Assembly: GCF_002210095.1 (NCBI RefSeq)
Contig: NZ_AQQR01000001.1
Coordinates: 496,001 to 560,000, forward strand
Origin: Marinibacterium profundimaris
Lineage (GTDB): Bacteria; Pseudomonadota; Alphaproteobacteria; Rhodobacterales; Rhodobacteraceae
Length of the DNA stretch: 64,000 bases
Direction of reading: 5' to 3'
Shown here piece by piece: positions 45,795 to 54,643 of this stretch (position 1 is the first letter of the stretch; every line of letters begins with the position of its first letter). Below the pieces are notes generated by a model, which worked only from the letters and a program-made list of their open reading frames with translations, was not told the origin of the DNA and ran no database searches. The translations under genes were made by a program, and so were the position numbers.

Positions 45795-45864
45795 TATGTC
45801 CTCCCATATTGCCCAATGGTGGGGCCCGACCGAGTTGACTCGCCGGCGCGGAGCAACACTGTCG

Positions 45865-45927
45865 CCAATATTTTTAGTTGTCAAAGTAATATTCGGTGGG
45901 CAGATTATCCGTCAGCCTGAATATTGG
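45865..45927. promoter_or_regulatory. AATATT-box region, probable ROK (XylR) operator
   Basis: CCAATATT at 45865-45872 and its reverse complement AATATTGG at 45920-45927 flank a third AATATT at 45888-45893. The region is AT-rich in GC-rich DNA and lies between divergent xylF and the ROK gene; AT-rich inverted sites are usual for ROK regulators. Confidence 0.6.
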
Positions 45928-46056
45928 AGGAGCGGGCTCGGGAGTGCCGCGCCCTTCACCGAAACATGTTCAGGCCGGCGGTATTCGTCAGGCCGGTGAA
46001 GGAAACCGGCCGCCAGAAACTCAACACCGGGACAGCCCCAGGATTCAGGCCCCAGG

Positions 46057-47313
46057 ATGCAGGACGGCGAGGACATCAAGGGTTGCGGCCCTCTCATGCA
46101 GCCGGTTGCCTCGGCTCACCGGCCGCTGCGCCAGCAGGTGTTCGAACACGTGCGCGCCCTGGGCGAGGTGCCGCGGGTGCAGGTTGCCCGTGACCTGCGC
46201 GTCAGCCCCGCCACGGTGACCACGCTGACCTCCGAGCTGATCGAGGCCGGACTGCTGGAAGAGGTGCATGACCGGCGCGACGGCGAACCGGCACGCGGGC
46301 GTCCGGCCGTGGCGCTTCAGGTGCGCGCCGGGGCGCATCACGTGATGGGGCTGAAACTGTCGGACCTGCAGCACACGGCGGTGATCGCCGATCTGTCCGG
46401 GAAGGTCCTGACCAGCGCCGTCCTGCCCCGCCGCCCCGGGCGCATGTCGCTTGATGCGATGGTCGATGCGGTCGAGACGCTCATGCGCCGCACCTGCGCC
46501 GAGCTGGGCCTGGACCCCGCCGGGCTGAGTGGCCTCGCGCTCGGCGTGCCCGGCTTCGTGGACCGGCAAAGTTCGATCCTGCGCTGGTCGCCCTTGCTCG
46601 AGACCCGGGACGTCGATCTTGCCGCGGCGCTGCAGGCGCGGCTGGGCCTGCCGATCCGGATCGACAACGATGCCAACCTGCTGACCCTAGCCGAGCTGTG
46701 GTTCGGCGCCGGGCGCGAGGTGTCGGATTTCGCCGTGGTGACGATCGAGCACGGCGTGGGCATGGGGTTCGTCATCAATCACAGGCTTTACCGTGGTGCG
46801 CATGGCATGGGGATGGAGCTGGGCCATACCAAGGTGCACCTGGATGGCGCGCTGTGCCGCTGCGGACAGCGTGGCTGCCTCGAGGCCTACCTGGCCGATT
46901 ACGCGCTGGTGCGCGAGGCGCGGACGGCGCTTAACCTGCCGGATATCGAGACGCTGTCGGTCAACATGCTGCTCGACAGCCTGTTCGAGCGGGCCCGCGC
47001 CGGTGACGCCGCCGCGCAGGCGATCTTTCGCCGCGCCGGGCGCTATCTTGCGCTGGCGCTGGCCAATGTCGCGAACCTCTTCGATCCCGAGATGATCATC
47101 CTGTCCGGAGAACGGATGCGCTACGATTACCTGTATGCCGGCGAGACGCTGGAGGAGATGCGAACGATGATGGTGGACACCGGCCGCGCGTCGCCCCGGA
47201 TGGAGATCCACGCCTGGGGCGACATGGTCTGGGCCAGGGGCGCGGCCGCGATGGCGCTGCAGGGCCTGACCGAAGAGCTGCTAGGCGCCGGCCGGGAGAT
47301 GGCGGCGCAATGA
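46057..47313 (+). CDS. xylR: ROK-family transcriptional regulator (XylR-like)
   Basis: 418 residues. N-terminal winged helix at about 25-75 (VPRVQVARDLRVSPATVTTLTSELIEAGLL). The C-terminal ROK sugar-kinase-like domain has the ExGH segment (MELGHTKVH) and zinc motif CRCGQRGCLE. It is divergent from xylF, so it likely represses the xylose importer until xylose binds. Start ATG 46057 has a weak ribosome site; ATG 46096 is an alternative. Its stop overlaps the start of the next gene (ATGA). Confidence 0.88.
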   Translation: MQDGEDIKGCGPLMQPVASAHRPLRQQVFEHVRALGEVPRVQVARDLRVSPATVTTLTSELIEAGLLEEVHDRRDGEPARGRPAVALQVRAGAHHVMGLKLSDLQHTAVIADLSGKVLTSAVLPRRPGRMSLDAMVDAVETLMRRTCAELGLDPAGLSGLALGVPGFVDRQSSILRWSPLLETRDVDLAAALQARLGLPIRIDNDANLLTLAELWFGAGREVSDFAVVTIEHGVGMGFVINHRLYRGAHGMGMELGHTKVHLDGALCRCGQRGCLEAYLADYALVREARTALNLPDIETLSVNMLLDSLFERARAGDAAAQAIFRRAGRYLALALANVANLFDPEMIILSGERMRYDYLYAGETLEEMRTMMVDTGRASPRMEIHAWGDMVWARGAAAMALQGLTEELLGAGREMAAQ

Positions 47314-48893
47314 GGCAAGGTTGCGTTTCGGGGGCGTCCGCGACCGTCCCGGTGCCCCACTTGCCCCGCCTGTCGGCGCGGCGCGTTGCGGCTGTGCTGG
47401 CCCTTGCCGGGGTTGCCGCGGCCCCTGCCCTCGCCGCGCCGGCCTTTGTCGATGACAGCGCCGGACTGCCGGTCCCGCATGTCTATTCCGGCGGCTGGGA
47501 ACATTTCGTGGGCGGCGGTGTCGCGGCCTTCGATTGCAACGGCGACGCCCTGCCCGAGCTGCTGGCCGCGGGCGGCGAGGCGCCCGCCGCGCTGTTCCTG
47601 AACCGTTCGGACCCGGGCGGCGCCCTGCGGTTCGCGGAAAGCGCGCTGCCAAAGCTTGACGCGCTGCGCGGGGTGACCGGCGCCTACCCGATCGACATCG
47701 ACAGCGACGGGCAGCTGGACCTGGCTTTGCTGCGGGTCGGCCCGAACCTGCTGCTGCGCGGCCAGGGCGACTGCCGGTTCGAGGACGCCACCGCCGACTG
47801 GTCCCTGCCGCGGCGCGACGCCTGGACCACCGCCTTCGCCGCCACATGGGAGGGCGACGCCGCCTTTCCCACCCTCGTCTTCGGAAACTACGTCGACCGC
47901 GCCGATCCCGACGGCCCGTTCGAAGCCTGTGACACCAGCGACGTGATCCGGCCCGCCGAGGACGGTTTCGGCGCGGCCGAGGTCATCTCTCCGGGCTGGT
48001 GCACGCTCTCGGCGCTGATCTCCGACTGGCAGCGCAGCGGCGCGCCGGAGCTGCGGCTGTCGAACGACCGCCATTACTACGTGCGCGGCGGGTATGAGCA
48101 GATGTTCCACCTCTCGCCCCTGCAAGAGCGGCAGGACTGGCGGCAGGTGTCGCTGTGGGGCATGGGCATCGCCTCGCGCGATCTGACGGGCGACGGGCTG
48201 CCCGAGGTGATGATGACCTCGATGGGCGACCAGCTGCTGCAGTTCAATCGCAAGGACGGGTTCGAGGACGCGCCCTATGCGCAGGGCACCACGGCGCACC
48301 GGCCGCATGTCGGGGACGACGGTCGGCCTTCGACCGGGTGGCACGCGGAATTCGGGGATGTGGACAACGACGGGCGCGCGGACCTGTTCATCGCCAAGGG
48401 CAACGTGGACCAGATGCCGTCGATGGCGATGAAGGATCCAAATTCGCTGCTGATGCAGCAGCCCGACGGCACCTTTGCCGAGGCGGGCGCCGAGGCCGGG
48501 ATCGCCACGATGGAACGCGCGCGCGGCGCGGCGCTGGTGGATCTGAACGGCGATGGGCGGCTGGACCTGGCGGTGGTGAACCGCCGCGCCCCGATGGAGA
48601 TCTGGCGCAACGTGACCGAAGGCACAGGCGGCTGGGTCGGCATTGAACTGGCGCAGCCCGCGCCCAACCGCCGGGCGGTGGGCGCCTGGGTGGAGCTGCG
48701 CGCCGGCGACCTCATCCAGGCGCAGGAGCTCACCATCGGCGGCGGCCATGCCGGGGGCAGCGCGGTGCCGCTGCATTTCGGGATCGCAGACGCCGGCACC
48801 GCCGAGGTCCGCGTGATCTGGCCCGACGGCACAACCGGCACCTGGCAGGCGGTCACTCCCGGCAAGATCACCGTGATTGCCCGGCCCGAGTAA
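47310..48893 (+). CDS. CRTAC1-type FG-GAP repeat protein, exported
   Basis: 527 residues, with an N-terminal hydrophobic stretch (VAAVLALAGVAAAPALAAPA) after a 25-residue leader. FG-GAP/VCBS calcium-loop repeats are visible: DCNGDALPELL, DIDSDGQLDLALL, DLTGDGLPEVM, DVDNDGRADLFIA and DLNGDGRLDLAVV. The C-terminal UnbV/ASPIC-like domain is at about 440-527 (GWVGIELAQPAPNRRAVGAWVEL). A beta-propeller periplasmic or surface protein of unknown role. Its start overlaps the ROK stop, so it is cotranslated with that regulator. It converges on the MauG-like gene with an 11-base gap. Confidence 0.87.
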   Translation: MRQGCVSGASATVPVPHLPRLSARRVAAVLALAGVAAAPALAAPAFVDDSAGLPVPHVYSGGWEHFVGGGVAAFDCNGDALPELLAAGGEAPAALFLNRSDPGGALRFAESALPKLDALRGVTGAYPIDIDSDGQLDLALLRVGPNLLLRGQGDCRFEDATADWSLPRRDAWTTAFAATWEGDAAFPTLVFGNYVDRADPDGPFEACDTSDVIRPAEDGFGAAEVISPGWCTLSALISDWQRSGAPELRLSNDRHYYVRGGYEQMFHLSPLQERQDWRQVSLWGMGIASRDLTGDGLPEVMMTSMGDQLLQFNRKDGFEDAPYAQGTTAHRPHVGDDGRPSTGWHAEFGDVDNDGRADLFIAKGNVDQMPSMAMKDPNSLLMQQPDGTFAEAGAEAGIATMERARGAALVDLNGDGRLDLAVVNRRAPMEIWRNVTEGTGGWVGIELAQPAPNRRAVGAWVELRAGDLIQAQELTIGGGHAGGSAVPLHFGIADAGTAEVRVIWPDGTTGTWQAVTPGKITVIARPE

Positions 48894-48904
48894 CCTCTGA
48901 ACCC

Positions 48905-50230
48905 CTAGCGGTCCACCGGCAGGCCAGAGGGCACGCTTTGCGGCACGCCCAGCCGACCGGAGAGCGCCGCCGGATCGGTCAGCGCGTCAAGAAAGGCCAT
49001 CAGCACCGCGACCTGCCCCTTGTCCAACCCGGGGCCCGGTGCGGCGGCCCCGGCGATCGCCCGCACCTGATCCGGATCGTCCAGCACCGCCCAGTCCGGC
49101 TTCGTCCCCGGCAGGTCGGGCAGAACCGCCGCCCGCCGGTAGCGGTCCAGGCCCCCGCCCGCGGCATGATCGGCCAGAAAGGCGGCAAGGTCATCATGGC
49201 CCCCGGCATGGCCCCAGGGTCCGGTCCGCGTCACGTTGCGCAGCGACGGCGTGCGGAAGGCATAGCGGTCGTCCTCGCGCCCTGTCACGCGCAGGCGGCC
49301 GTCGTCGCGGGAATGACGCTCGAACCGTTCGGCCTTGCCCGGACCAAGCTGCGGCGCGCCCATGGCGTGGAAATCGTGGTCGGTCTGGAACGGGCCGGAA
49401 TGGCAGGCGGAACATCCCGCCTCGCCGTAAAACAGCGCCGCGCCCTCGGCGGCCGGGCCGGTCAGCGGCGCCTCGCCACGCAGGGCGGCGTCGAAGGGGC
49501 TGGTGTCGGAGCGCCATTCAAAGGCCACGAAGGCCGCGATGGCGTTGGAGATATCGGTGAAACGGATCGGCGCGCCCTCGGCGATATGCGGATAGACCGC
49601 CGCGAAACGGTCGGCATAGGCCGGGATCGCCGCGACACGCTTCGAGATCAGGTCCCATGCTCCATCCGGCCCGGTGATCCGGCCCGAGCGCACCGCCTTG
49701 GCCACGTCGTTTTCGGAATAATGGCCGGCCATCTCGTCGGGCGAGAGCACGGGAAACATTGTCTGGGCCGACAGCACGCCCGAGAAGCCCTGCACCATGT
49801 CGCCCTCCATCGGGGTCCGCAACCCGCCGGGGCGGGCGGGATCGGCCTCGATCCGGCCGTCGTGGAAGAGCGTGGTGAAGTCCCGCGCGCCGAGGTTGAA
49901 GAGCGCGGTGGAATTGCGGGGGATACGCTGTTCAGGAATGTTGTCGGCGGTCACGTGGCGGTCGGGGCCAAGACCCTCGGCCCCTTCGCCCAGGCCCAGG
50001 GACAGGCCGTCGGAGGTGGCGAAGCGCGGATGGTGACAGGTGGAACAGGCGATGTTGCGGTTGCCCGACAGGATCCGGTCGTAGAACAGAAGCTGGCCAA
50101 GTTCCGCCTCGGCCGGGTCCAGGGCCAGGTAATCGGCCTCGGTGACCGGAGACGGCAGACGCTCCTGCGCCAGGGCCAGGCCCGCGGTCAGAAGGGCGGC
50201 GCCCGTCAGTATCACGATGGATGTGCGCAT
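48905..50230 (-). CDS. MauG/di-haem cytochrome c peroxidase family protein
   Basis: 441 residues. ATG 50230 is preferred over ATG 50236 because the GGGGAGG site abuts the latter. Signal peptide to about GLALAQ. Two haem sites, CSTCH (near residue 61) and CSACH (near 280), with ATSDGLSLGLG after the first and a RNVTRTGPWGHAG segment as in BCCP/MauG. It either reduces peroxide or oxidises a protein partner in the periplasm. In its neighbourhood CRTAC1 and YHS genes suggest a redox maturation role (inference). Confidence 0.9.
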   Translation of the reverse strand: MRTSIVILTGAALLTAGLALAQERLPSPVTEADYLALDPAEAELGQLLFYDRILSGNRNIACSTCHHPRFATSDGLSLGLGEGAEGLGPDRHVTADNIPEQRIPRNSTALFNLGARDFTTLFHDGRIEADPARPGGLRTPMEGDMVQGFSGVLSAQTMFPVLSPDEMAGHYSENDVAKAVRSGRITGPDGAWDLISKRVAAIPAYADRFAAVYPHIAEGAPIRFTDISNAIAAFVAFEWRSDTSPFDAALRGEAPLTGPAAEGAALFYGEAGCSACHSGPFQTDHDFHAMGAPQLGPGKAERFERHSRDDGRLRVTGREDDRYAFRTPSLRNVTRTGPWGHAGGHDDLAAFLADHAAGGGLDRYRRAAVLPDLPGTKPDWAVLDDPDQVRAIAGAAAPGPGLDKGQVAVLMAFLDALTDPAALSGRLGVPQSVPSGLPVDR

Positions 50231-50359
50231 CTGCATCCTCCCCCCGCGAAGCTATGACACGGGCGGCGGCACGGCATCAAGGATGGCGACCGGCGGCGCC
50301 CAGCAGGCCTGGCAGCGCAGGCGTCGGGCGGCGGCAGTCTGCACCGCCGCCCGGCAGGG

Positions 50360-50845
50360 TCACAGGCTGTCGGCGGCAACGTGCTGGATCGAGGGCCAGG
50401 TCTCTTCGGCCTTCTTCAGCGTGCCCTCGGGATCTTCCTGGTACTTGGCGAAGACCGCCGCGTTGACGAAGAGATAGAGCTTGCCGTCGACGATATCGGC
50501 ATAGCGCGGATCGCCGTCCAGCTTCTTGCCCAGCGCTACGGCGAAGGCGCAGAAACCGCCGTATTGCGGCATGAAGGCCTCCGGATCGGCGGCGAAGGTT
50601 TCGGCCGAGAGGTCGGAGGCAAAGTAATAGGCGACACCGTCATGCACCACCACATGGGTGGCATCGCCCCGGGCCACGGCACCCAGGGTCGAGAGCGCGA
50701 CGGTATCGACCCCGCGCAGGGCAAGCGGCACGCCGTCGAGCGTGGCACCGGTGGAGACGTTGTATTCGTCCTCGGCAAGGACCGGCGCGGCCAGGCTGAT
50801 CATCGCGAGAGCGGTGAAAGCGGCGGAGGTGAAACGGGTGAACAT
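50360..50845 (-). CDS. YHS-domain periplasmic protein
   Basis: 161 residues; signal peptide to VLAEDEY. YHS-domain pattern: GVDTVALSTLGAV, YYFASDLSAETFAADPEAFMPQYGG, then FCAFAVALGKKLDGDP and DGKLYLFVN. It is like the YHS family in which the residue after YGG(F/Y) is Cys or, in some members, selenocysteine; here it is an ordinary TGC Cys. Metal binding is plausible; function unknown. Confidence 0.8.
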   Translation of the reverse strand: MFTRFTSAAFTALAMISLAAPVLAEDEYNVSTGATLDGVPLALRGVDTVALSTLGAVARGDATHVVVHDGVAYYFASDLSAETFAADPEAFMPQYGGFCAFAVALGKKLDGDPRYADIVDGKLYLFVNAAVFAKYQEDPEGTLKKAEETWPSIQHVAADSL

Positions 50846-51185
50846 TGGAAAGGTCCTTTGGTTGGCCCGCGGCGGGTGCCGTCGGGATCGGGGGTGGGAT
50901 CCGGGCCGCGACAGGCGGTCCGGGCGGGTTGCCCGGGGACGGCGGATGCCGCCCTGCGGGCGATGGATGGGAAAACCCGCCCCGGCGCAGGAGGGTCCTG
51001 GGGGAAGCGCCGGAGCGGGAGGCCCGGCCGGCCCGGGGAAAAGGAGCAGGGCCGGCCGTGCTCCGGGACCGGCGCGACAGGAGGCCGGGCCCGGGGCATC
51101 GGGGGTGGCGGACCGGGCGGTCCGGCCGGGTGAAGCGAGGGCGTAGCCCCGGCGGACAGGATGGCCGGGGATCAGCGCGGCCGGA
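50846..51185. other. Gene-free, very GC-rich region
   Basis: 340 bases rich in GGCCGG-type runs. No gene, terminator with T-tract, or repeat is recognised. The part next to 50846 should hold the promoter of the YHS gene. Confidence 0.5.
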
Positions 51186-52025
51186 TCACATGCCGTAGGC
51201 GGAGCGGATCGCCTCGACCGTGTTGTCGGTGTTGTCCACGGCGCTGGCGATCATGCGGAAGTTCGTCAGCGAGGCGGCATAGCCGTCGTAATGCTCGGTG
51301 ATCGCGCCGGCGGTGGCATCGGTGACGACCATCACCTCGAACCCGTCCTCGATCAGCCCGCGCATGTGGCTTTCGGTGCACAGGTTCGACGACATGCCGC
51401 CCAGGATCACCTTGTCGATCCCGCGCTTGCGCAGCTGCAGCGCCAGGTCGTTGCTGTCGGGGCCGTAGACCTTGTGCGGGCTGGTGACGATGACATTGCC
51501 GCCGTCGATATAGGGCTTGTAACGCTCCAGCCAGTCCGCGCCCGAGCCGTCGAAGCCGTCCAGCGTCAGCGCATCGGGGCGGTCGAACATGCCGATGTCG
51601 TGCATCAGCCGCTCCAGCGTGCCTTCGAAATGCCATTCGTGGTCGTGTTCATAGTAGTAATGCGGCGAGACGAAGACCGGCATGCCGACCTCTTCGGCCA
51701 CGGCAAAAAGCGCCTCCAGGTTCTCGACCGTTCCGTTCTCGGTGATCGACTGCCCCACCACACCCCAGGTGACACCGTCGGGCGACAGGAAATCGACCTG
51801 CGGATCGGTGATGACGATGGCGGTGGTCGCGGTGGTGATGTCAAAGCCGGGCATCGGCAGGCCGTCGTTGATCGGCGGCAGCTTGGCGCTGGCGGGGCGG
51901 GCCTCTTGTGCGGCGGCGGGATTGCCGGTCAGGCCGACGACAACGGCGCCGGTGGCCATGGTCGCGGCGGCGCCGACGAGCGCGGTGGCGAGGGTCACGC
52001 CGAAGCTTTTCACGGATCTGGTCAT
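51186..52025 (-). CDS. Isochorismatase-fold hydrolase with export signal
   Basis: 279 residues from ATG 52025, preceded by AAGGA. An unusual N-terminal export signal (about 1-40, ending NPAAAQE) precedes the cysteine hydrolase domain. Catalytic triad Asp74 (VITDPQVDF), Lys185 (SPHKVYG) and Cys216 (SSNLCTESH) is complete. Most family members are cytoplasmic amidases, so the export signal is notable. Divergent from an AraC regulator with two phased repeats between them. Confidence 0.85.
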   Translation of the reverse strand: MTRSVKSFGVTLATALVGAAATMATGAVVVGLTGNPAAAQEARPASAKLPPINDGLPMPGFDITTATTAIVITDPQVDFLSPDGVTWGVVGQSITENGTVENLEALFAVAEEVGMPVFVSPHYYYEHDHEWHFEGTLERLMHDIGMFDRPDALTLDGFDGSGADWLERYKPYIDGGNVIVTSPHKVYGPDSNDLALQLRKRGIDKVILGGMSSNLCTESHMRGLIEDGFEVMVVTDATAGAITEHYDGYAASLTNFRMIASAVDNTDNTVEAIRSAYGM

Positions 52026-52152
52026 GGTCTTGTCCTTTCTGATGTCCCGGCGCGCGCGGCGCGGGGGATCTGCATCCAACGGTCCGGGGCGGCGCGGCGG
52101 GCGCCTTTGCCCCGGAACGCTTGCAGGTTAGGCGAGAGCGGGCGGCGCGGTA

Positions 52153-52193
52153 TTGACCGGGCATGTCAAAGCCTTGACCCGGCACGTCAAAGC
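52153..52193. promoter_or_regulatory. Two 21-bp-phased direct repeats, probable AraC operator
   Basis: Two units starting at 52153 and 52174, each TTGAC-N7-GTCAA followed by AGC, 18 of 20 bases identical. A 21-base period places them on one face of the helix, as for AraC-family tandem half-sites. They sit between the divergent isochorismatase and AraC genes. Confidence 0.7.
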
Positions 52194-52241
52194 AGGAGAC
52201 AAGCCGTCACGGCCCCGTGATCGCCATGGGACCGGGGGGGG

Positions 52242-53264
52242 ATGGACCAGGGGGACGGACCGGTGATTTCCGCGCTTTACGCCAGGAAGCAGATCGCGGA
52301 GGCGATCCATGTCGCCGACCCCGCGCAGCTTTACGCGCTGATCGGCCTGACGCCCGAGCAGCTGGAGGATCCCTCCACCATGCTGCCACTGGATTCATAT
52401 TACGACCTGCTGGAAGCCATCGCCGCCAGCGAAAATCCCGAGCTGCGGTTTCACATGCGGGTCTGCGCCGGGATGCGCTGCGAAGCTTTCGGCGCCTTCG
52501 GGCTGGCGTTCAAATCCGCCCCCACCCTGCGCCACGCCTTCGAGCGCATGGGCCGTTACACCCGCCTGCACAACCAGGTCTCGACCTTCCGCTTCGTGGA
52601 CCGCGACGGGGTCTTCTGCTGGACCCACGAGAAGCCGAGAGATCCCCGCCTTGGCGCGCAGCTGTCGAGCGAGGCGGCGATGGGCACGACGCTGACGCTG
52701 TGCCGCGAGACGACGACGCCGGGGCTGACCCCGCTGCGGGTTCAGTTCGCCCATGAGCGCTGCGGCTCGATCGAGCCGCTGGTGGAACACTTCGGGATCG
52801 AGCCGGTCTTCGGTGCGGCGATCGACGGGATCCAGTTCGCGCTGGTGGATATCGACCGGGCGACCTCGGTGGGCGATGCGGCGATCTGGAAATTCTTCAC
52901 CGACCACCTGGAAACCACTCTGCCCCGGGACGAAACCGCCGAGCCCGGGCTGGAGACGCTGGTTGTGGCAGAGATCGCCAAGCTGCTGAGCGGCGGCGTG
53001 CCGCAGCTGTCGGAGGTGGCGGCGACACTGGCCATGGGGCCGCGAACATTGCAGCGGCGGCTGTCGGAACGGGGCAAGACCTACCAGGCGCTGGTGGACG
53101 AGGCGCGGCGGCAGCTGGCGCAGCAGCTGGTCTCGGGCTCGCGCTATTCGCTGTCCGAGATCGCCTTTCTCACCGGCTTTTCCGAGCAGAGCGCCTTTAC
53201 CCGCGCGTTCAAGCGCTGGTCGGGGCAGACGCCCGGGGCCTACCGGATGTCTTCGACGGCATGA
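52242..53264 (+). CDS. AraC-family transcriptional regulator (Arabinose_bd domain)
   Basis: 340 residues from ATG 52242; GTG 52260 has a better-placed ribosome site (AGGGGG) and is an alternative. The N-terminal ~200 residues resemble the AraC_binding-related domain of OruR/GbuR-type regulators. The C-terminal double helix-turn-helix is clear: LSEVAATLAMGPRTLQRRLSE, then LSEIAFLTGFSEQSAFTRAFKRW. Likely activates the divergent isochorismatase gene via the phased repeats. Confidence 0.88.
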   Translation: MDQGDGPVISALYARKQIAEAIHVADPAQLYALIGLTPEQLEDPSTMLPLDSYYDLLEAIAASENPELRFHMRVCAGMRCEAFGAFGLAFKSAPTLRHAFERMGRYTRLHNQVSTFRFVDRDGVFCWTHEKPRDPRLGAQLSSEAAMGTTLTLCRETTTPGLTPLRVQFAHERCGSIEPLVEHFGIEPVFGAAIDGIQFALVDIDRATSVGDAAIWKFFTDHLETTLPRDETAEPGLETLVVAEIAKLLSGGVPQLSEVAATLAMGPRTLQRRLSERGKTYQALVDEARRQLAQQLVSGSRYSLSEIAFLTGFSEQSAFTRAFKRWSGQTPGAYRMSSTA

Positions 53265-53363
53265 CCGGACCGGTCCGGTCCGGGCGCAGGAAGGCCGGGC
53301 CGGACATGTCCCGACCCTCGCGGGGGGATCCGGCCCCCGCCCTGTCGGCAATTCGGAAACGAC

Positions 53364-53391
53364 CAGGGGCGCCCGTTGCCGGACGCCCCTG
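53364..53391. terminator. Bidirectional terminator-like hairpin between araC-type and PNPOx-like genes
   Basis: Perfect 8-bp stem CAGGGGCG / CGCCCCTG with a 12-base loop between convergent genes; no long T-tract. Confidence 0.55.
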
Positions 53392-53430
53392 ATGATCTTC
53401 GGATCAGATGCGGTGCGGGCCCGCCGGGGA

Positions 53431-54057
53431 TTACTTGCCCCCCATCACATGGGCCCCTGTGAATGCGGCGAGCCGGGCCTCCAGCCGGGCGATGCGTTCG
53501 TCCCGTGCCGCCAGCGCGGCGGCGACATCCTCGGCCTCGAAGCGCTGCGGGATATGCTGCTGGCAATTCACGTCCCAGGTCGCCACGTCGAACAGGATCG
53601 CCCGTTCCGGCCGCCCCTCCCCGCCATCGGTACGCAGCTGCGCGACCAGCTGCGGATCGTCCTCGATCACCCGCGCCCGGCCCCAAAGCTTGATCCGTCG
53701 ACGCTGGGCGTAATCGACAAGGAACAGGAAGGCCTGCGGGTTTTCCGACAGGTTGCCCAGCGTGATGTACTGCTTGTTCCCGGCGAGATCGGCAAAGCCC
53801 AGCTCGCGCTCGCCCAGCACCTTCAGGAAGCCCGCGGGCCCGCCCCGATGCTGGATGTATGGCTGCCCCGACGCGCTGGCCGTGCCGAAAAAGACGCTGG
53901 TCTGGGCGCCGATGAAGCGCGCCAGATCCTCGGTGATCGTGTCGTTCCACGGGCGCTTCTCCTCGACCCGCGCGTAGAGCTCGCGAGAGCCCCGGGCGGA
54001 CTGCTGCGCCTTGACGGCGGGCGAGAAGGCGATGTCGGACGGCCTGCGGATGCCCAT
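53431..54057 (-). CDS. Pyridoxamine 5'-phosphate oxidase-like flavin protein
   Basis: 208 residues from ATG 54057. Split-barrel FMN-binding pattern: FFGTASASGQPYIQHRGGPAGFLKVL, then GNKQYITLGNLSENPQAFLFLVDYAQRRRIKLWGRA. A C-terminal coiled tail (AALAARDERIARLEARL) is added. Substrate unknown. It starts two bases after the DUF1348 stop, in a small operon with it. Confidence 0.85.
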   Translation of the reverse strand: MGIRRPSDIAFSPAVKAQQSARGSRELYARVEEKRPWNDTITEDLARFIGAQTSVFFGTASASGQPYIQHRGGPAGFLKVLGERELGFADLAGNKQYITLGNLSENPQAFLFLVDYAQRRRIKLWGRARVIEDDPQLVAQLRTDGGEGRPERAILFDVATWDVNCQQHIPQRFEAEDVAAALAARDERIARLEARLAAFTGAHVMGGK

Positions 54058-54059
54058 GG

Positions 54060-54566
54060 TCACAGCGCCAGCTCGGTCAGGCCCGGATGATCGTCCGGAC
54101 GGCGGCCCTGCGGCCAGTGAAACAGGCGGTCTTCGGGCGAAATCGCCAGGTCGTTGATGCTGGCATGACGCTCGGCCATCAGGCCGTTTTCGTCGAACTG
54201 CCAGTTCTCGTTCCCGTAAGAGCGCATCCACTGCCCCGCCGGCGCCCGCCATTCATAGGCGAAACGCACCGCGATACGGTTGCCGGAGAAGGCCCAGAGC
54301 TCCTTGATCAGGCGGTATTCGGTCTCCTTCTCCCACTTCTCGGTGAGGAACTGCACGATCTCGGCCCGCCCCGTCAGGAAGGTGCTGCGATTGCGCCAGC
54401 GGCTGTCGGGCGTATAGGCGCGCGACACGGCCTCGGCGTTGCGCGTGTTCCAGCCGTCCTCGGCCATCCGCACCTTCTGCGCCGCCGTCTCGGCGGTGAA
54501 GGGCGGCAGCGGCGGGCGGGTTTCGGCCGGGTTCGCAGCAACGGGATGGGGGACGGGACGGTTCAT
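54060..54566 (-). CDS. DUF1348 (NTF2/SnoaL-like) protein
   Basis: 168 residues; the DUF1348 core is [33 protein letters not shown] followed by [21 protein letters not shown]. Small alpha+beta barrel of the NTF2 superfamily; function unknown. Cotranscribed with the PNPOx-like gene. Confidence 0.86.
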   Translation of the reverse strand: MNRPVPHPVAANPAETRPPLPPFTAETAAQKVRMAEDGWNTRNAEAVSRAYTPDSRWRNRSTFLTGRAEIVQFLTEKWEKETEYRLIKELWAFSGNRIAVRFAYEWRAPAGQWMRSYGNENWQFDENGLMAERHASINDLAISPEDRLFHWPQGRRPDDHPGLTELAL

Positions 54567-54606
54567 GGGGAAACTCCTGCGGGCTGATGGGGCGTAATGG
54601 GAAAGC

Positions 54607-54633
54607 GCCGCCGGGCATGGGGGACCCGGCGGC
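54607..54633 (-). other. Perfect GC hairpin after the CMD gene
   Basis: 9-bp stem GCCGCCGGG / CCCGGCGGC, loop of nine, located between the CMD stop and the DUF1348 start. No T-tract, so partial termination or mRNA stabilisation. Confidence 0.55.
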
Positions 54634-54643
54634 AGGGACAGGC

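Noticed and set aside
50360-50845. Selenocysteine-containing YHS protein
   Set aside because: The key codon is TGC, and there is no in-frame TGA with a SECIS-like hairpin.
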